A stretch of DNA of 13,636 bases from an uncultured Bacteroidales bacterium (GCA_900556095.1 USNU01000007.1:1-13636), one strand, 5' to 3'. Positions 6,112 through 13,636 are shown, counted from the first letter of the stretch. Notes: generated by a model from the letters alone, not told the origin. Translations and numbers: made by a program.

Positions 6112-6136
6112 AAAGCCTCATTTCGTGGGGCTTTTT
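6112..6136 (+). terminator. Intrinsic terminator after dnaA
   Basis: AAAGCCTCAT (6112-6121), loop TTC, GTGGGGCTTT (6125-6134) pair over ten positions with two G-T pairs and run into a T tract. It lies 18 nt past the dnaA stop. Confidence 0.9.
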
Positions 6137-6164
6137 GTTGTGTATATGATTTTGTCGGTGGTTG

Positions 6165-6195
6165 TTGTGTATCTGAGAAAAATGTTGTATCTTTG
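6165..6195 (+). promoter_or_regulatory. Bacteroidota-type promoter for the yigZ-plsC-coaD-S41 operon
   Basis: TTG (6165-6167), a 20-nt spacer, then TATCTTTG (6188-6195) and C. Predicted start near 6202 is only about 11 nt from the first ATG (6213). No similar promoter is obvious before the three following genes, so it probably drives all four. Confidence 0.7.
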
Positions 6196-6212
6196 CGAAA
6201 AATTAAGCAACT

Positions 6213-6650
6213 ATGGGGAAAGCACAAGCGGCGGATAAGGCAAAAAAGAAAGAGATGGCACAACCACCGCAGGTGGTGTACGAAGGAATTTACAAAGACC
6301 GTGGCAGCCGTTTTCTCGCTTTTGTTGAGCCTATTGCGGACGAAGCGCAAGCCAAGGTACGTGTAGCGTGGTACAAAAAGAAATATCACGACGCGCGGCA
6401 TGTGTGCTATGCCTACCGTTTGGGCGAGAACCTGTGGCGCACCAAAGATGATGGAGAACCGCACGGTACCGCTGGGGTGCCTATCTTGCGGTCGATAGAC
6501 GCACGCGGGTTGGATAATATCCTTGTGGTGGTGGTGCGCTATTTCGGTGGAACACTTCTTGGCACTGGTGGACTGATGGTAGCCTACCGAGAAGCAAGCA
6601 AAGACGCATTGGAAAAGATGTGCAATCTCCCAAGCCCGTCCAAAGGATAG
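6213..6650 (+). CDS. YigZ/IMPACT-domain protein, short form lacking the C-terminal domain
   Basis: A 145-residue protein of the UPF0029 (YigZ/IMPACT) family. The whole conserved domain is visible (about 22-132): G-S-R-F (31-34), H-V-C-Y-A-Y-R (63-69), D-D-G-E-P-H-G-T-A-G (79-88) and the signature V-V-V-V-R-Y-F-G-G-T-L-L-G-T-G-G (105-120). Family members are usually about 200 residues and carry a C-terminal ferredoxin-like DUF1949 domain. Here the protein stops about 25 residues after the signature in a Leu-Pro-Ser-Pro-Ser-Lys-Gly tail, so the second domain is missing. The biochemical role of bacterial YigZ is not settled; eukaryotic IMPACT regulates translation through GCN1. The first ATG (6213) leaves a very short leader; a second in-frame ATG at 6255 has a purine-rich AAAGAAAGAG before it and could be the true start. 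First gene of the operon. Confidence 0.85.
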   Translation: MGKAQAADKAKKKEMAQPPQVVYEGIYKDRGSRFLAFVEPIADEAQAKVRVAWYKKKYHDARHVCYAYRLGENLWRTKDDGEPHGTAGVPILRSIDARGLDNILVVVVRYFGGTLLGTGGLMVAYREASKDALEKMCNLPSPSKG

Positions 6651-6690
6651 ATCTAAAGTTTTTTTTTATGTTAATTGTTAATTGACCTAT

Positions 6691-7692
6691 ATGGACCCTT
6701 ATAAGAAAATACGTGCCTATAGAAATGGCTGGTGGTTAGCCATCAGTGACTGGTTTACCATCTTTCCCGTGTTGTGGATATGTCGGTGGAGGACGACCAA
6801 GTCGGTGAAACTGAGTTATTTGGGCGACCGTAAACAGATAGAGCGGGACATCAGGCATGGCGCATTTTTTATGACCAACCACCGCGACATCTGTATGGAT
6901 TCGGCGTGGCTGTCGATGTTGCTGCGCGAACGGTATTTTATCCGTCCGTATATTGGCATCGGCAATAACCTGTTCGGCAGATGGTGGATAGAGCCGTTGG
7001 TGCGCTATCTGCGCTGTTTTGTGGTGATACGCAACGGGTCGGTTCACCAACAATTGGAGAATGCTAAACTGCTGTCGCAATATATCAACGATTTGCGTAA
7101 TCATAATAAATCTATCTGGTTAGCCCAACGGGAAGGGCGTGCAAAAGACGGTAACGACCGCACGCAACCGGGGGTGCTGAAAATGTTGACGATAGATGCA
7201 CCCGATTTTTTTGAGGCAATTAAGCACTTGAATATTTGCCCCGTATCTATCTCGTATGAGTTCGACCCTTGCGATTATCTCAAGGCGCAGGAAATGCAGC
7301 AGAAACGCGATATTCCGCATTGGCACAAGACCAAAGCGGACGATATTCGATCTATGGCAACGGGTATCAATGGGCAAAAAGGGAGGGTGATATACCGTTT
7401 AACACCCTCTATCAATCGCGAAGTGGATCTGGCATTGCAGGTACACCCTGAATTGCGCGAACTGAACCGCAATGAGCAGATACAGTTTGTGTGCGACTTG
7501 ATTGATAGGCACATACACCTCGGGTATGAGTTGTTTGAGCGTGGCACGGATTTTGACAAGTATATCGAAAGCCGCATAGCTTTGGTGAATATCCCAAACA
7601 AAGATGAGGCTTTCTTGCGCGAAAAACTCTACGAGATGTACGATAACCCACGCAAGAATGCGCTTGCGGCGCAAGCATACAAAGAACAATGA
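6691..7692 (+). CDS. PlsC-like 1-acyl-glycerol-3-phosphate acyltransferase
   Basis: A 333-residue lysophospholipid acyltransferase-family protein, expected at the inner membrane, where such enzymes transfer an acyl chain to lysophosphatidate or a related acceptor. Motif I appears as N-H-R-D-I-C-M-D (63-70), a variant of the catalytic N-H-x4-D with the Asp one residue late or served by the first Asp. The substrate-binding block is R-E-G-R-A-K-D-G (147-154) followed by a P-G (160-161). A hydrophobic stretch near residues 13-31 may anchor it. At 333 residues it is longer than minimal PlsC (about 240), with a C-terminal extension of unknown role. The frame opens with a TTG nine nt earlier (6682), but the ATG at 6691 is more likely. 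It lies 40 nt after yigZ and 13 nt before coaD. The exact acceptor is not certain. Confidence 0.82.
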   Translation: MDPYKKIRAYRNGWWLAISDWFTIFPVLWICRWRTTKSVKLSYLGDRKQIERDIRHGAFFMTNHRDICMDSAWLSMLLRERYFIRPYIGIGNNLFGRWWIEPLVRYLRCFVVIRNGSVHQQLENAKLLSQYINDLRNHNKSIWLAQREGRAKDGNDRTQPGVLKMLTIDAPDFFEAIKHLNICPVSISYEFDPCDYLKAQEMQQKRDIPHWHKTKADDIRSMATGINGQKGRVIYRLTPSINREVDLALQVHPELRELNRNEQIQFVCDLIDRHIHLGYELFERGTDFDKYIESRIALVNIPNKDEAFLREKLYEMYDNPRKNALAAQAYKEQ

Positions 7693-7705
7693 ATGAAGAA
7701 CAATT

Positions 7706-8155
7706 ATGAAAAGAGCTATTTTTCCAGGTAGTTTTGACCCGTTTACTGTTGGGCACTACGACATCGTAATGCGAGGACTCAAACTTTTTGACGAGATTGT
7801 CATAGGTATAGGACGCAATAGTACTAAGAAAGAGACATTTCCGATCCGTGAACGTGAAGAGGCTATACAAAAAATATTTAAGGACGAACCGCGTGTGCGT
7901 GTGATGATTTACGACTGCTTGACGGTGGATTTTGCCAAACAGCAGGATAGTCAGTTTATTTTGCGTGGCATACGCTGTATTTCCGACTTTGAGTATGAGC
8001 GCAATATGGCGGAAGCCAATAAACAACTTGGTGATATAGAGACTATTATACTCTATACGCGTCCGGAGTATGCGCATATATCCTCTACACTTGTGCGTGA
8101 CTTATACGCTTATAATAAAGATGTGTCGGCCTTTGTGCCTAATAAACTGAAATAA
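7706..8155 (+). CDS. coaD: Phosphopantetheine adenylyltransferase (CoaD)
   Basis: A 149-residue cytoplasmic enzyme that transfers AMP from ATP to 4'-phosphopantetheine to make dephospho-CoA, the fourth step of CoA synthesis. It has the nucleotidyltransferase motif G-S-F-D-P-F-T-V-G-H (8-17; T14 and H17 are the nucleotide-binding T-x-x-H), R-G-I-R (87-90), the D-F-E-Y-E-R-N-M-A block (94-102) and I-S-S-T-L-V-R (125-131), all diagnostic for CoaD. Length is normal for the family (about 155-165). It is packed between the acyltransferase (13-nt gap) and the S41 protease (1-nt gap), so translational coupling is likely. A lipid/CoA theme with the preceding acyltransferase is suggestive only. Confidence 0.96.
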   Translation: MKRAIFPGSFDPFTVGHYDIVMRGLKLFDEIVIGIGRNSTKKETFPIREREEAIQKIFKDEPRVRVMIYDCLTVDFAKQQDSQFILRGIRCISDFEYERNMAEANKQLGDIETIILYTRPEYAHISSTLVRDLYAYNKDVSAFVPNKLK

Positions 8156-8156
8156 G

Positions 8157-9779
8157 ATGCATATCAGCAGAAAATATATGATTGCGGTGCTGTTCATGGT
8201 GGGAATGCCGCTGATGGCGCAGAAGCAAAAGACGAGCAGGATTGACCAATCGCTGACTATCTACAATGATGTGATGCGGCAGTTGGATATCAACTATGTG
8301 GATACACTCAATTATGATGACTTGACGGAGACGGCAATCAATGCCATGCTTCGTAAGATAGATCCTTACACGGTCTATTATCCCAAGAAAAAAGATGACG
8401 ATCTGCGAATGATGACTACGGGTAAATATGGCGGTATCGGATCTATTATTCAGCAACGCGAGACAAAGAATAAACGTGGTGAGAAAGAATGGCAAATCAT
8501 CATCGCCAATCCCTACGAAGGCAAACCGGCACAGCGAAATGGTGTACAGGCGGGGGATCGAATACTCTCGGTGGATGGCATTTCTACCAAGGGACAGACG
8601 GTCTCGGAAGTGAGCAATAATCTTCGCGGCGTACCCGGTTCTGAGGTAACACTTCTATTGGAGCGTGATGGTGTGGAGAAACCATTTACGGTCAGTTTTG
8701 CCCGCGAAGATATTCATATAGACCCCATTACATACTATTGCACTATTACGGCAGATACGCTTCCCGAGGCGGTGGGATATATCGGCTTTTCGGAGTTTAC
8801 AACCAACTCCGCCCGCGAGTTTGCAATGGTTTTGGACGATCTCTACTACAACCAAGGTGTCCGTGCACTCATCATTGACCTGCGCGGCAACGTAGGTGGC
8901 ATCGTGGACGAGGCTATTAGTATAGTCAATCTGTTTGTGGACAAGGGAACGGAAATTGTTTCCACCAAGGGTAAAACGCAAAACTCGTGTCGCACTTACT
9001 ATACCACGTCTTCTGCTCGTTTTCCCGACCTGCCGCTGACGATATTGGTGGATAAAAATTCGGCTTCTTCAAGCGAGATATTGAGTGGTAGCTTGCAAGA
9101 CTTGCAGCGTGCTACGCTTGTCGGGCAGCGCACCTTTGGCAAAGGTTTGGTGCAAAACGTGCGCCCTATTGCATACGACGGACATTTGAAAGTTACTACT
9201 TCAAAATATTATCTGCCTTCAGGGCGGTGCATTCAGGCTATTGATTATGCCGAGCGTCAGCGGGGAAAAGAACTGCGCCGTGATACGGCAGGTGGAATAC
9301 TACCGGATGTAGTGCTGTCCGATTCCGCTAAAGTGGACGTTTGCTATTCGCTGTATGTGAAAAATATGTTCTTCGATTATGCGACACAATACCATCGTTT
9401 GCACGATTCAATTGCCGCTCCGGACGTATTCACGCTGACAGATCTGGATATAGAAGATTTCTGTCAATTCCTTGACGAACAAGGGTTTACCTATGAAACC
9501 GAGACTGGAAAGTATTTCCGTGATGTACTTGAAATGGCACGCCACGAAGATATTGATTCGACCACACTATTAGCCTTGGAGGCTTTGCTGCCGCAGTTGC
9601 AACCTTCTTTCCGCGAAGCAATTTACCGCAATCTGGACGAGGTAAAAAGCCTTCTTGGGAGTGAGATAGTGCTGCGATACTATTACCAACGCGGGCAAGC
9701 CGCTTACCAACTGCGATTTGACGACGAGTTGAAACGGGCATTGAGCGAGTGCAAACATTTGATGGCAGAAAAGCAATAA
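8157..9779 (+). CDS. S41-family C-terminal processing protease (CtpA-like), exported
   Basis: A 540-residue serine protease with an N-terminal signal peptide (about 1-21, ending M-A-Q), so it acts in the periplasm or at the envelope. A short alpha-helical N-terminal domain (about 27-85) precedes a PDZ domain (about 87-182, with G-V-Q-A-G-D-R-I-L-S-V-D-G at 129-141). The catalytic core follows: D-L-R-G-N-V-G-G (241-248), the nucleophile in S-A-S-S-S-E (302-307; Ser304) and the general base Lys329 in T-F-G-K-G. The Ser-Lys spacing of 25 equals that of E. coli Prc. After the core (about residue 400) comes a helical C-terminal region common in Bacteroidota members. It starts one base after coaD. 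Such proteases trim the C-termini of envelope proteins; the substrates here are unknown. No convincing terminator follows it. Confidence 0.93.
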   Translation: MHISRKYMIAVLFMVGMPLMAQKQKTSRIDQSLTIYNDVMRQLDINYVDTLNYDDLTETAINAMLRKIDPYTVYYPKKKDDDLRMMTTGKYGGIGSIIQQRETKNKRGEKEWQIIIANPYEGKPAQRNGVQAGDRILSVDGISTKGQTVSEVSNNLRGVPGSEVTLLLERDGVEKPFTVSFAREDIHIDPITYYCTITADTLPEAVGYIGFSEFTTNSAREFAMVLDDLYYNQGVRALIIDLRGNVGGIVDEAISIVNLFVDKGTEIVSTKGKTQNSCRTYYTTSSARFPDLPLTILVDKNSASSSEILSGSLQDLQRATLVGQRTFGKGLVQNVRPIAYDGHLKVTTSKYYLPSGRCIQAIDYAERQRGKELRRDTAGGILPDVVLSDSAKVDVCYSLYVKNMFFDYATQYHRLHDSIAAPDVFTLTDLDIEDFCQFLDEQGFTYETETGKYFRDVLEMARHEDIDSTTLLALEALLPQLQPSFREAIYRNLDEVKSLLGSEIVLRYYYQRGQAAYQLRFDDELKRALSECKHLMAEKQ

Positions 9780-10329
9780 AATGTATTAGGAATAGAGTCC
9801 GTTTTTTGACACGCATTTTGCAGTAATTATACATTTGCAAAGTGCGTGATTTTTATTATTTTTGTATCTTACCCATTTATAGAGAGTTACATGGAAATGT
9901 ATTGGAAGGAGTTTTTTTGTCATATAATACATTTGTATATATCCAAAATTTGTCGTACCTTTGCAAAGTGCTTTCGGATGGAAAGATACGCTAAGTTTAA
10001 CATCTCAGAATTATAATGTACTGTTAATCAGGTGTATAAATGTTTGTATGTCTGGTTGTGTGAGGGAAACGTATTGTATCCCGCGGGGGCTTGTTATTGT
10101 GTATGTATGAGATCCTTAAAGACCTAGGATTATGAGGCATTTTAAAGCATAGGTTGCTCATTTATTCATCTGAGTTGGCATTAAATATAGAACATTTTTA
10201 CCATTAAAGGTATGGACAAAGTAAGGTGGATGTGCTTAGAATAGCGATACCTTGCTGGAATGGAAAAATAAAACATTTATTCTGCAAGAATGAAGACTTG
10301 TACTAACATAGAAAAATAAAATACACAAT
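9780..10329 (+). promoter_or_regulatory. 550-nt intergenic region with candidate promoters and long nrdD leader
   Basis: I see no gene here. The best promoter is TTTG (9932-9935), a 20-nt spacer and TACCTTTG (9956-9963), which would give a leader of about 360 nt before nrdD. Two weaker overlapping candidates lie upstream: TTTG 9805-9808 with TACATTTG 9830-9837 (21-nt spacer), and TTTG 9834-9837 with TATTTTTG 9857-9864 (19-nt spacer). The 11-mer TTTGCAAAGTG occurs at 9834-9844 and at 9960-9970. The leader contains a GC-rich palindrome CCCGCGGG (10080-10087) and short stems, including ATCCT/AGGAT (10112-10130), but I recognise no known riboswitch. Confidence 0.55.
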
Positions 10330-12432
10330 ATGGAGACACATATCATTAAGCGTGACGGAAAATCGGAGATTTTCTCTATCGACAAAATTAAGAACGCCAT
10401 CAATAAGGCGTTTATTGCCTCGGGGACATTTGCTACTGAGGAAACTATGGCGGCTATCATTTCACGCCTGCGTATTCACGATGGAATCAGCGTTGAGGAG
10501 ATTCAGAATCAGGTGGAAGTGGCGTTGATGGCAGAGGGGTATTATCAGGTGGCTAAAAACTATATGATTTATCGCTATCGACATACCAAAGACCGCGAGA
10601 CGATGGATAAGTTGGATTTCCTGATGAACTACTGCAATGCCAGTAATGCGGCCACGGGCAGTAAGTACGACGCAAATGCCAATGTGGAGAAGAAAAATAT
10701 CGCCACGCTCATCGGTGAGTTACCAAAGTCGAACTATATCCGACTGAATCGGCGTATGCTGACAGACCGTATTGAAAAGATGTTCGGTAAGGAGTTGGCC
10801 GACAAATATATGGCATTGCTTAAACAGCACTTTATCTATAAGAACGATGAAACCAGTTTGGCAAACTATTGTGCCAGCATCACGATGTATCCGTGGCTGC
10901 TTGAGGGGACGAAGGCCATTGGGGGAAATGCCACGCCTCCGACCAATCTTAAGTCGTTCTGCGGCGGGTTTATCAATATGGTGTTTATGGTGTCGTCAAT
11001 GTTGAGTGGTGCATGTGCTACGCCGGAGTTCCTGATGTATATGAACTATTTTATCGGCAAGGAATATGGCAATGACTATTACTTGCACGCAGATAAGGTG
11101 GTGGACTTGAGTAAACGCCAGCGCACAATTGATAAAGTGATTACCGACTGTTTCGAACAGGTGGTATATTCGATAAACCAGCCAACAGGTGCACGTAACT
11201 TCCAATCGGTATTCTGGAATATCTCCTATTACGATCGTTACTATTTTGAGTCTATTTTCGGAGAGTTCCGTTTTCCCGATGGTGAGAAACCGGATTGGGA
11301 TTCACTCAATTGGTTGCAGAAACGTTTTATGAAATGGTTCAACGCTGAGCGTCTGCGTTCTGTGTTGACTTTCCCGGTTGAGACGATGGCATTGCTGAGC
11401 GAGAATGGCGATGTGAAAGACAAAGAGTATGCTGATTTTACGGCAGAAATGTACGCCGAAGGACACTCGTTCTTTACCTATTTGAGTGACAATGCCGATT
11501 CGCTGGCATCATGTTGTCGTTTGCGTAATGAGATTACTGACAACGGGTTCAGTTACACACTCGGTGCGGGTGGTGTCAGCACGGGATCAAAGAGTGTACT
11601 GACTATCAACCTTAACCGCACCGTGCAGTACGCCGTGCGACAGGGTATGTCGTATCTGACTTATATAGAGGAAGTGGTCGACCTAATGCACGAGGTACAA
11701 CTTGCTTACAATGAGAACCTAAAACGCTTGCAAGAAGAAGGTTTGCTGCCGCTGTTTGACTCGGGCTTTATCAATATCAACCGTCAATACTTGACTATTG
11801 GTGTGAATGGTCTTGTGGAGGCTGCCGAGTTCCTCGGGATCTCTATCAGCGACAACGAACAATATACCAAGTTCGTACAGGATGTATTGGGTACGATTGA
11901 GCGTCTCAATAAGCAGTATCGAACCAAGGAGGTAATGTTCAACTGCGAGATGATTCCGGCGGAGAATGTGGGCGTAAAGCACGCCAAGTGGGACAAAGAA
12001 GATGGATATGTAGTACCGCGCGATTGTTACAATAGTTATTTCTACATCGTAGAGGACCACAGCCTGAATGTGTTGGATCGTTTCCGTCTCCACGGACGTA
12101 AGTATGTGGAGCATCTCACGGGTGGTTCGGCTTTGCACTGCAACCTCGAAGAGCATCTGTCGAAGGCGCAGTATCGCAACTTGCTCCGCGTAGCAGCACA
12201 AGAAGGTACCAACTATTTCACATTTAATATTCCTAACACGGTCTGCAACGATTGCGGGCATATTGACAAACGTTACTTGCATAAATGTCCCGTTTGTGGT
12301 AGCGAAAACTTGGATTATCTGACGCGCATCATTGGCTACTTGAAACGCATCAGCAATTTCTCCGAGGCACGCCAGCAAGAGGCTTCACGCCGCTACTATG
12401 CTCACGTGGACAATGCACAATGCAATGCGTAA
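10330..12432 (+). CDS. nrdD: Anaerobic (class III) ribonucleoside triphosphate reductase
   Basis: A 700-residue glycyl-radical enzyme that reduces ribonucleotides to deoxyribonucleotides under anaerobic conditions, with formate as usual reductant in this class. Residues 1-95 form an ATP-cone (allosteric activity site) starting I-I-K-R-D-G-K. The barrel domain has Cys pairs typical of the class around residue 182 (N-Y-C-A-S) and in S-C-C-R-L-R-N (about residue 395). The C-terminus holds a Zn-binding set C639-x-x-C642 and C653-x-x-C656, and the glycyl-radical Gly669 in R-I-I-G-Y-L. The last seven residues (Asp694 to the end) are largely encoded by a 7-bp tandem repeat and are not conserved in the family as I know it. 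The activase gene nrdG, commonly just downstream, is absent from this window; an exporter gene follows instead. A long leader and several promoter candidates precede it. Confidence 0.96.
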   Translation: METHIIKRDGKSEIFSIDKIKNAINKAFIASGTFATEETMAAIISRLRIHDGISVEEIQNQVEVALMAEGYYQVAKNYMIYRYRHTKDRETMDKLDFLMNYCNASNAATGSKYDANANVEKKNIATLIGELPKSNYIRLNRRMLTDRIEKMFGKELADKYMALLKQHFIYKNDETSLANYCASITMYPWLLEGTKAIGGNATPPTNLKSFCGGFINMVFMVSSMLSGACATPEFLMYMNYFIGKEYGNDYYLHADKVVDLSKRQRTIDKVITDCFEQVVYSINQPTGARNFQSVFWNISYYDRYYFESIFGEFRFPDGEKPDWDSLNWLQKRFMKWFNAERLRSVLTFPVETMALLSENGDVKDKEYADFTAEMYAEGHSFFTYLSDNADSLASCCRLRNEITDNGFSYTLGAGGVSTGSKSVLTINLNRTVQYAVRQGMSYLTYIEEVVDLMHEVQLAYNENLKRLQEEGLLPLFDSGFININRQYLTIGVNGLVEAAEFLGISISDNEQYTKFVQDVLGTIERLNKQYRTKEVMFNCEMIPAENVGVKHAKWDKEDGYVVPRDCYNSYFYIVEDHSLNVLDRFRLHGRKYVEHLTGGSALHCNLEEHLSKAQYRNLLRVAAQEGTNYFTFNIPNTVCNDCGHIDKRYLHKCPVCGSENLDYLTRIIGYLKRISNFSEARQQEASRRYYAHVDNAQCNA

Positions 12433-12446
12433 TGCATAATGCAAAT
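12411..12446. repeat. 7-bp tandem repeat at the nrdD/exporter junction (AATGCAY family)
   Basis: Successive units AATGCAC, AATGC (shortened), AATGCGT, AATGCAT and AATGCAA run from the last codons of nrdD through its stop (12430-12432) and into the first in-frame ATG of the next frame (12439). This is the same repeat type as 652-686. Confidence 0.8.
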
Positions 12447-12450
12447 AAAT

Positions 12451-13230
12451 ATGGAACAGGAAGACGCAAGTAAAGTACACTCCGACCTCAAGCAGTACAC
12501 CAATTTCCTTTCGGAATATGCGGTGTGTTTGCTTGCCGCAGGAGTACATACAACACGTATAATCCGCAATACTACCCGTATTGCGGATTCGTTTGATGTG
12601 AAAGCGGAGATGACGGTGCTGCATAAGACGCTCACACTGACCCTTTCATCACGGGATGGACAACATGTGTATAGCAAAGTTTCCACTATTAGGCACCGTC
12701 CCATTAGTTTTCGATTGAATACTGATTTGAGTCGTCTCAGTTGGGAGGCATACGATGAGCACCTCAGTTTGGAAGAGTTGTGGCGCAGGTATGAGGTAAT
12801 TTTGGCTAACCATAAAATCAATGATTGGGTGGTATTGGTGTTGGTCGGTTTTGCCAATGCAGCTTTCTGTGGGCTATTCGAGGGTGATGTGTGCGCATGT
12901 GCTATGGTGGCGGTGGCTACATGGATTGGCTATGCGCTGAAAATTCTGATGTTGCGCAAACATCTGAATACGTTTGGCGTGTGGTTTGCGTGCGCTTTTC
13001 TTTCCTCTATGATTGCGTCCTTGTGCGGTTTTCTCCATTTTGGGCATACGCCTGATGTGGCTATTGCTGCCAGTGCGCTCTATTTGGTGCCGGGTGTGCC
13101 GCTCATCAATAGTGTGATTGATGTGGTCGAAGGACATGTGCTGACAGGCTTTGCCCGTTTGGTGGATGCCGCTCTGCTGATCGGCTGTCTGGCAATCGGT
13201 TTATTGGCAACAACATTGATTATCGGATAA
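12451..13230 (+). CDS. Threonine/serine exporter-type protein, N-terminal subunit (ThrE/YjjP family)
   Basis: A 259-residue inner-membrane protein. The soluble N-terminal part (about 1-120) has the family pattern L-L-A-A-G-V-H-T-T-R-I-I-R-N (27-40) near the start. About five membrane segments follow (roughly 127-148, 150-168, 175-196, 203-222 and 236-257). The conserved motif L-Y-L-V-P-G-V-P-L-I-N-S-V-I-D is at 210-224. This is the DUF1212/ThrE N-terminal family; it works with a YjjB-type partner, which starts 14 nt downstream. Corynebacterium ThrE exports threonine and serine, while E. coli YjjPB has been linked to succinate efflux, so the substrate is open. An earlier in-frame ATG at 12439 lies inside the 7-bp repeat; the ATG at 12451 is the more likely start. 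Confidence 0.9.
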   Translation: MEQEDASKVHSDLKQYTNFLSEYAVCLLAAGVHTTRIIRNTTRIADSFDVKAEMTVLHKTLTLTLSSRDGQHVYSKVSTIRHRPISFRLNTDLSRLSWEAYDEHLSLEELWRRYEVILANHKINDWVVLVLVGFANAAFCGLFEGDVCACAMVAVATWIGYALKILMLRKHLNTFGVWFACAFLSSMIASLCGFLHFGHTPDVAIAASALYLVPGVPLINSVIDVVEGHVLTGFARLVDAALLIGCLAIGLLATTLIIG

Positions 13231-13244
13231 ATACGGAACAAACG

Positions 13245-13636
13245 ATGATGGATATATTTCTTGCTCTTTTGAAGGACGGTCTTTTGGCAGCGGTGGCAGC
13301 GGTAGGTTTTGCGGTTATTTCTGACCCGCCCGTGCGTGCCATCCCTTTTAGTGCTTTGCTTGCCGCTTTAGGGCATGCCACCCGCTATCTGCTGATTCAT
13401 ACCGTCAATTTTGATATTATGACGGCATCGTTTTTTGGCGCATTGGTAATCGGTTCTGCTTGTGTGGGTTTCTCCTATTGGTTGCATTGTCCGACTACCA
13501 CATTATATATTCCGGCCTTGTTGCCGATGATTCCGGGTATGTACGCTTATCGAACCATTTTTTCTATTACGCAGTTTATGGGGTGTACGGGGGATTCTGT
13601 CAACGCAATGCGCTATATGTTAGAAGTATTCACCAA
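13245..13636 (+). CDS. Threonine/serine exporter-type protein, C-terminal subunit (YjjB family), cut by the right edge
   Basis: The first 130 codons are present and the frame is open to the edge. The sequence is highly hydrophobic, with membrane segments at about 5-24, 35-55, 64-84 and 93-110. It includes the pattern P-A-L-L-P-M-I-P-G-M-Y-A-Y-R (about 97-110), the counterpart of the P-G-x-P motif in the preceding subunit and typical of the ThrE_2/DUF3815 (YjjB) family. Full members are about 150-160 residues, so most of it is visible. Two adjacent ATGs (13245 and 13248) could each start it. The 14-nt gap and paired families argue for one two-subunit exporter. Confidence 0.85.
   Translation, partial: MMDIFLALLKDGLLAAVAAVGFAVISDPPVRAIPFSALLAALGHATRYLLIHTVNFDIMTASFFGALVIGSACVGFSYWLHCPTTTLYIPALLPMIPGMYAYRTIFSITQFMGCTGDSVNAMRYMLEVFT

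Noticed and set aside
7412..8077. Minus-strand open frame of 221 codons.
   Set aside because: It overlaps the acyltransferase and coaD genes on the opposite strand, and its composition is that of a shadow frame.
10070..10100. GGGAA and CCCGCGGGGGC segments considered as part of a cobalamin riboswitch.
   Set aside because: The conserved B12 box and the core junctions are not visible, and class III reductase does not use cobalamin.
10322..10345. ACACAATATGGAGACA at the nrdD start considered as an NrdR box.
   Set aside because: Only half of the palindromic consensus fits, there is a single copy, and it overlaps the start codon.
11719..12378. Minus-strand open frame of 219 codons.
   Set aside because: It is fully antisense to the C-terminal half of nrdD, whose motifs are all intact on the plus strand.
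1..13636. CRISPR arrays, tRNA or rRNA genes, insertion sequences and prophage genes.
   Set aside because: No spaced direct repeats of CRISPR size, no tRNA cloverleaf I could recognise, and no transposase or phage proteins were seen.

Overview
The window reads as a chromosomal segment of an anaerobic or microaerobic member of the Bacteroidota, most likely the order Bacteroidales. Several start regions carry the Bacteroidota promoter form (TTTG or TTG about 20 nt upstream of TAnnTTTG). Start codons often lack a strong Shine-Dalgarno and sit behind A-rich leaders. The gene content also fits: an O2-sensitive class III ribonucleotide reductase, rubrerythrin, FeoB with a FeoB-associated Cys-rich protein, a HYC_CC_PP-type protein next to a TonB-dependent receptor, and split ThrE-type exporter subunits. 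I cannot name the genus from sequence alone.

Layout. Positions 1-2808 (minus strand) hold a metal-uptake block. In transcription order it is a FeoB with a shortened GTPase domain, a 53-residue FeoB-associated Cys-rich membrane protein, a 129-residue Cys-rich HYC_CC_PP-like protein, and the start of a TonB-dependent receptor that runs off the left edge. Positions 3068-4073 (plus strand, divergent from feoB) hold a PerR-like Fur-family regulator and a rubrerythrin with an N-terminal rubredoxin centre, closed by a clear intrinsic terminator. Together these look like an iron/peroxide homeostasis neighbourhood. Positions 4074-4707 are a 634-nt non-coding stretch with an 11-bp tandem repeat array, an 11-bp-arm inverted repeat, an AT-rich tract, the dnaA promoter and an unusual terminator-like leader. 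dnaA follows (4708-6093) with its own terminator. Positions 6213-9779 form a tight apparent operon behind one promoter: a YigZ/IMPACT-domain protein lacking its C-terminal domain, a PlsC-like acyltransferase, coaD and an S41 (CtpA-like) protease. A 550-nt intergenic region with several candidate promoters precedes nrdD (10330-12432). nrdD is followed not by nrdG but by the two subunits of a ThrE/YjjP-YjjB-type exporter, the second cut by the right edge.

Most genes are core housekeeping functions, and I do not see a clearly new multi-gene system. The most interesting signals are small: a FeoB whose G domain has lost the switch I/G3 region and has no FeoA partner here; 7-bp (AATGCAY) and 11-bp tandem repeats that recur at separate loci and have entered coding sequence, including the C-terminus of NrdD and the middle of the Cys-rich protein; a perfect inverted repeat at the predicted perR start site; and a terminator-like hairpin with a T7 tract just after the predicted dnaA start site. 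All positions and pairings were worked out by eye.
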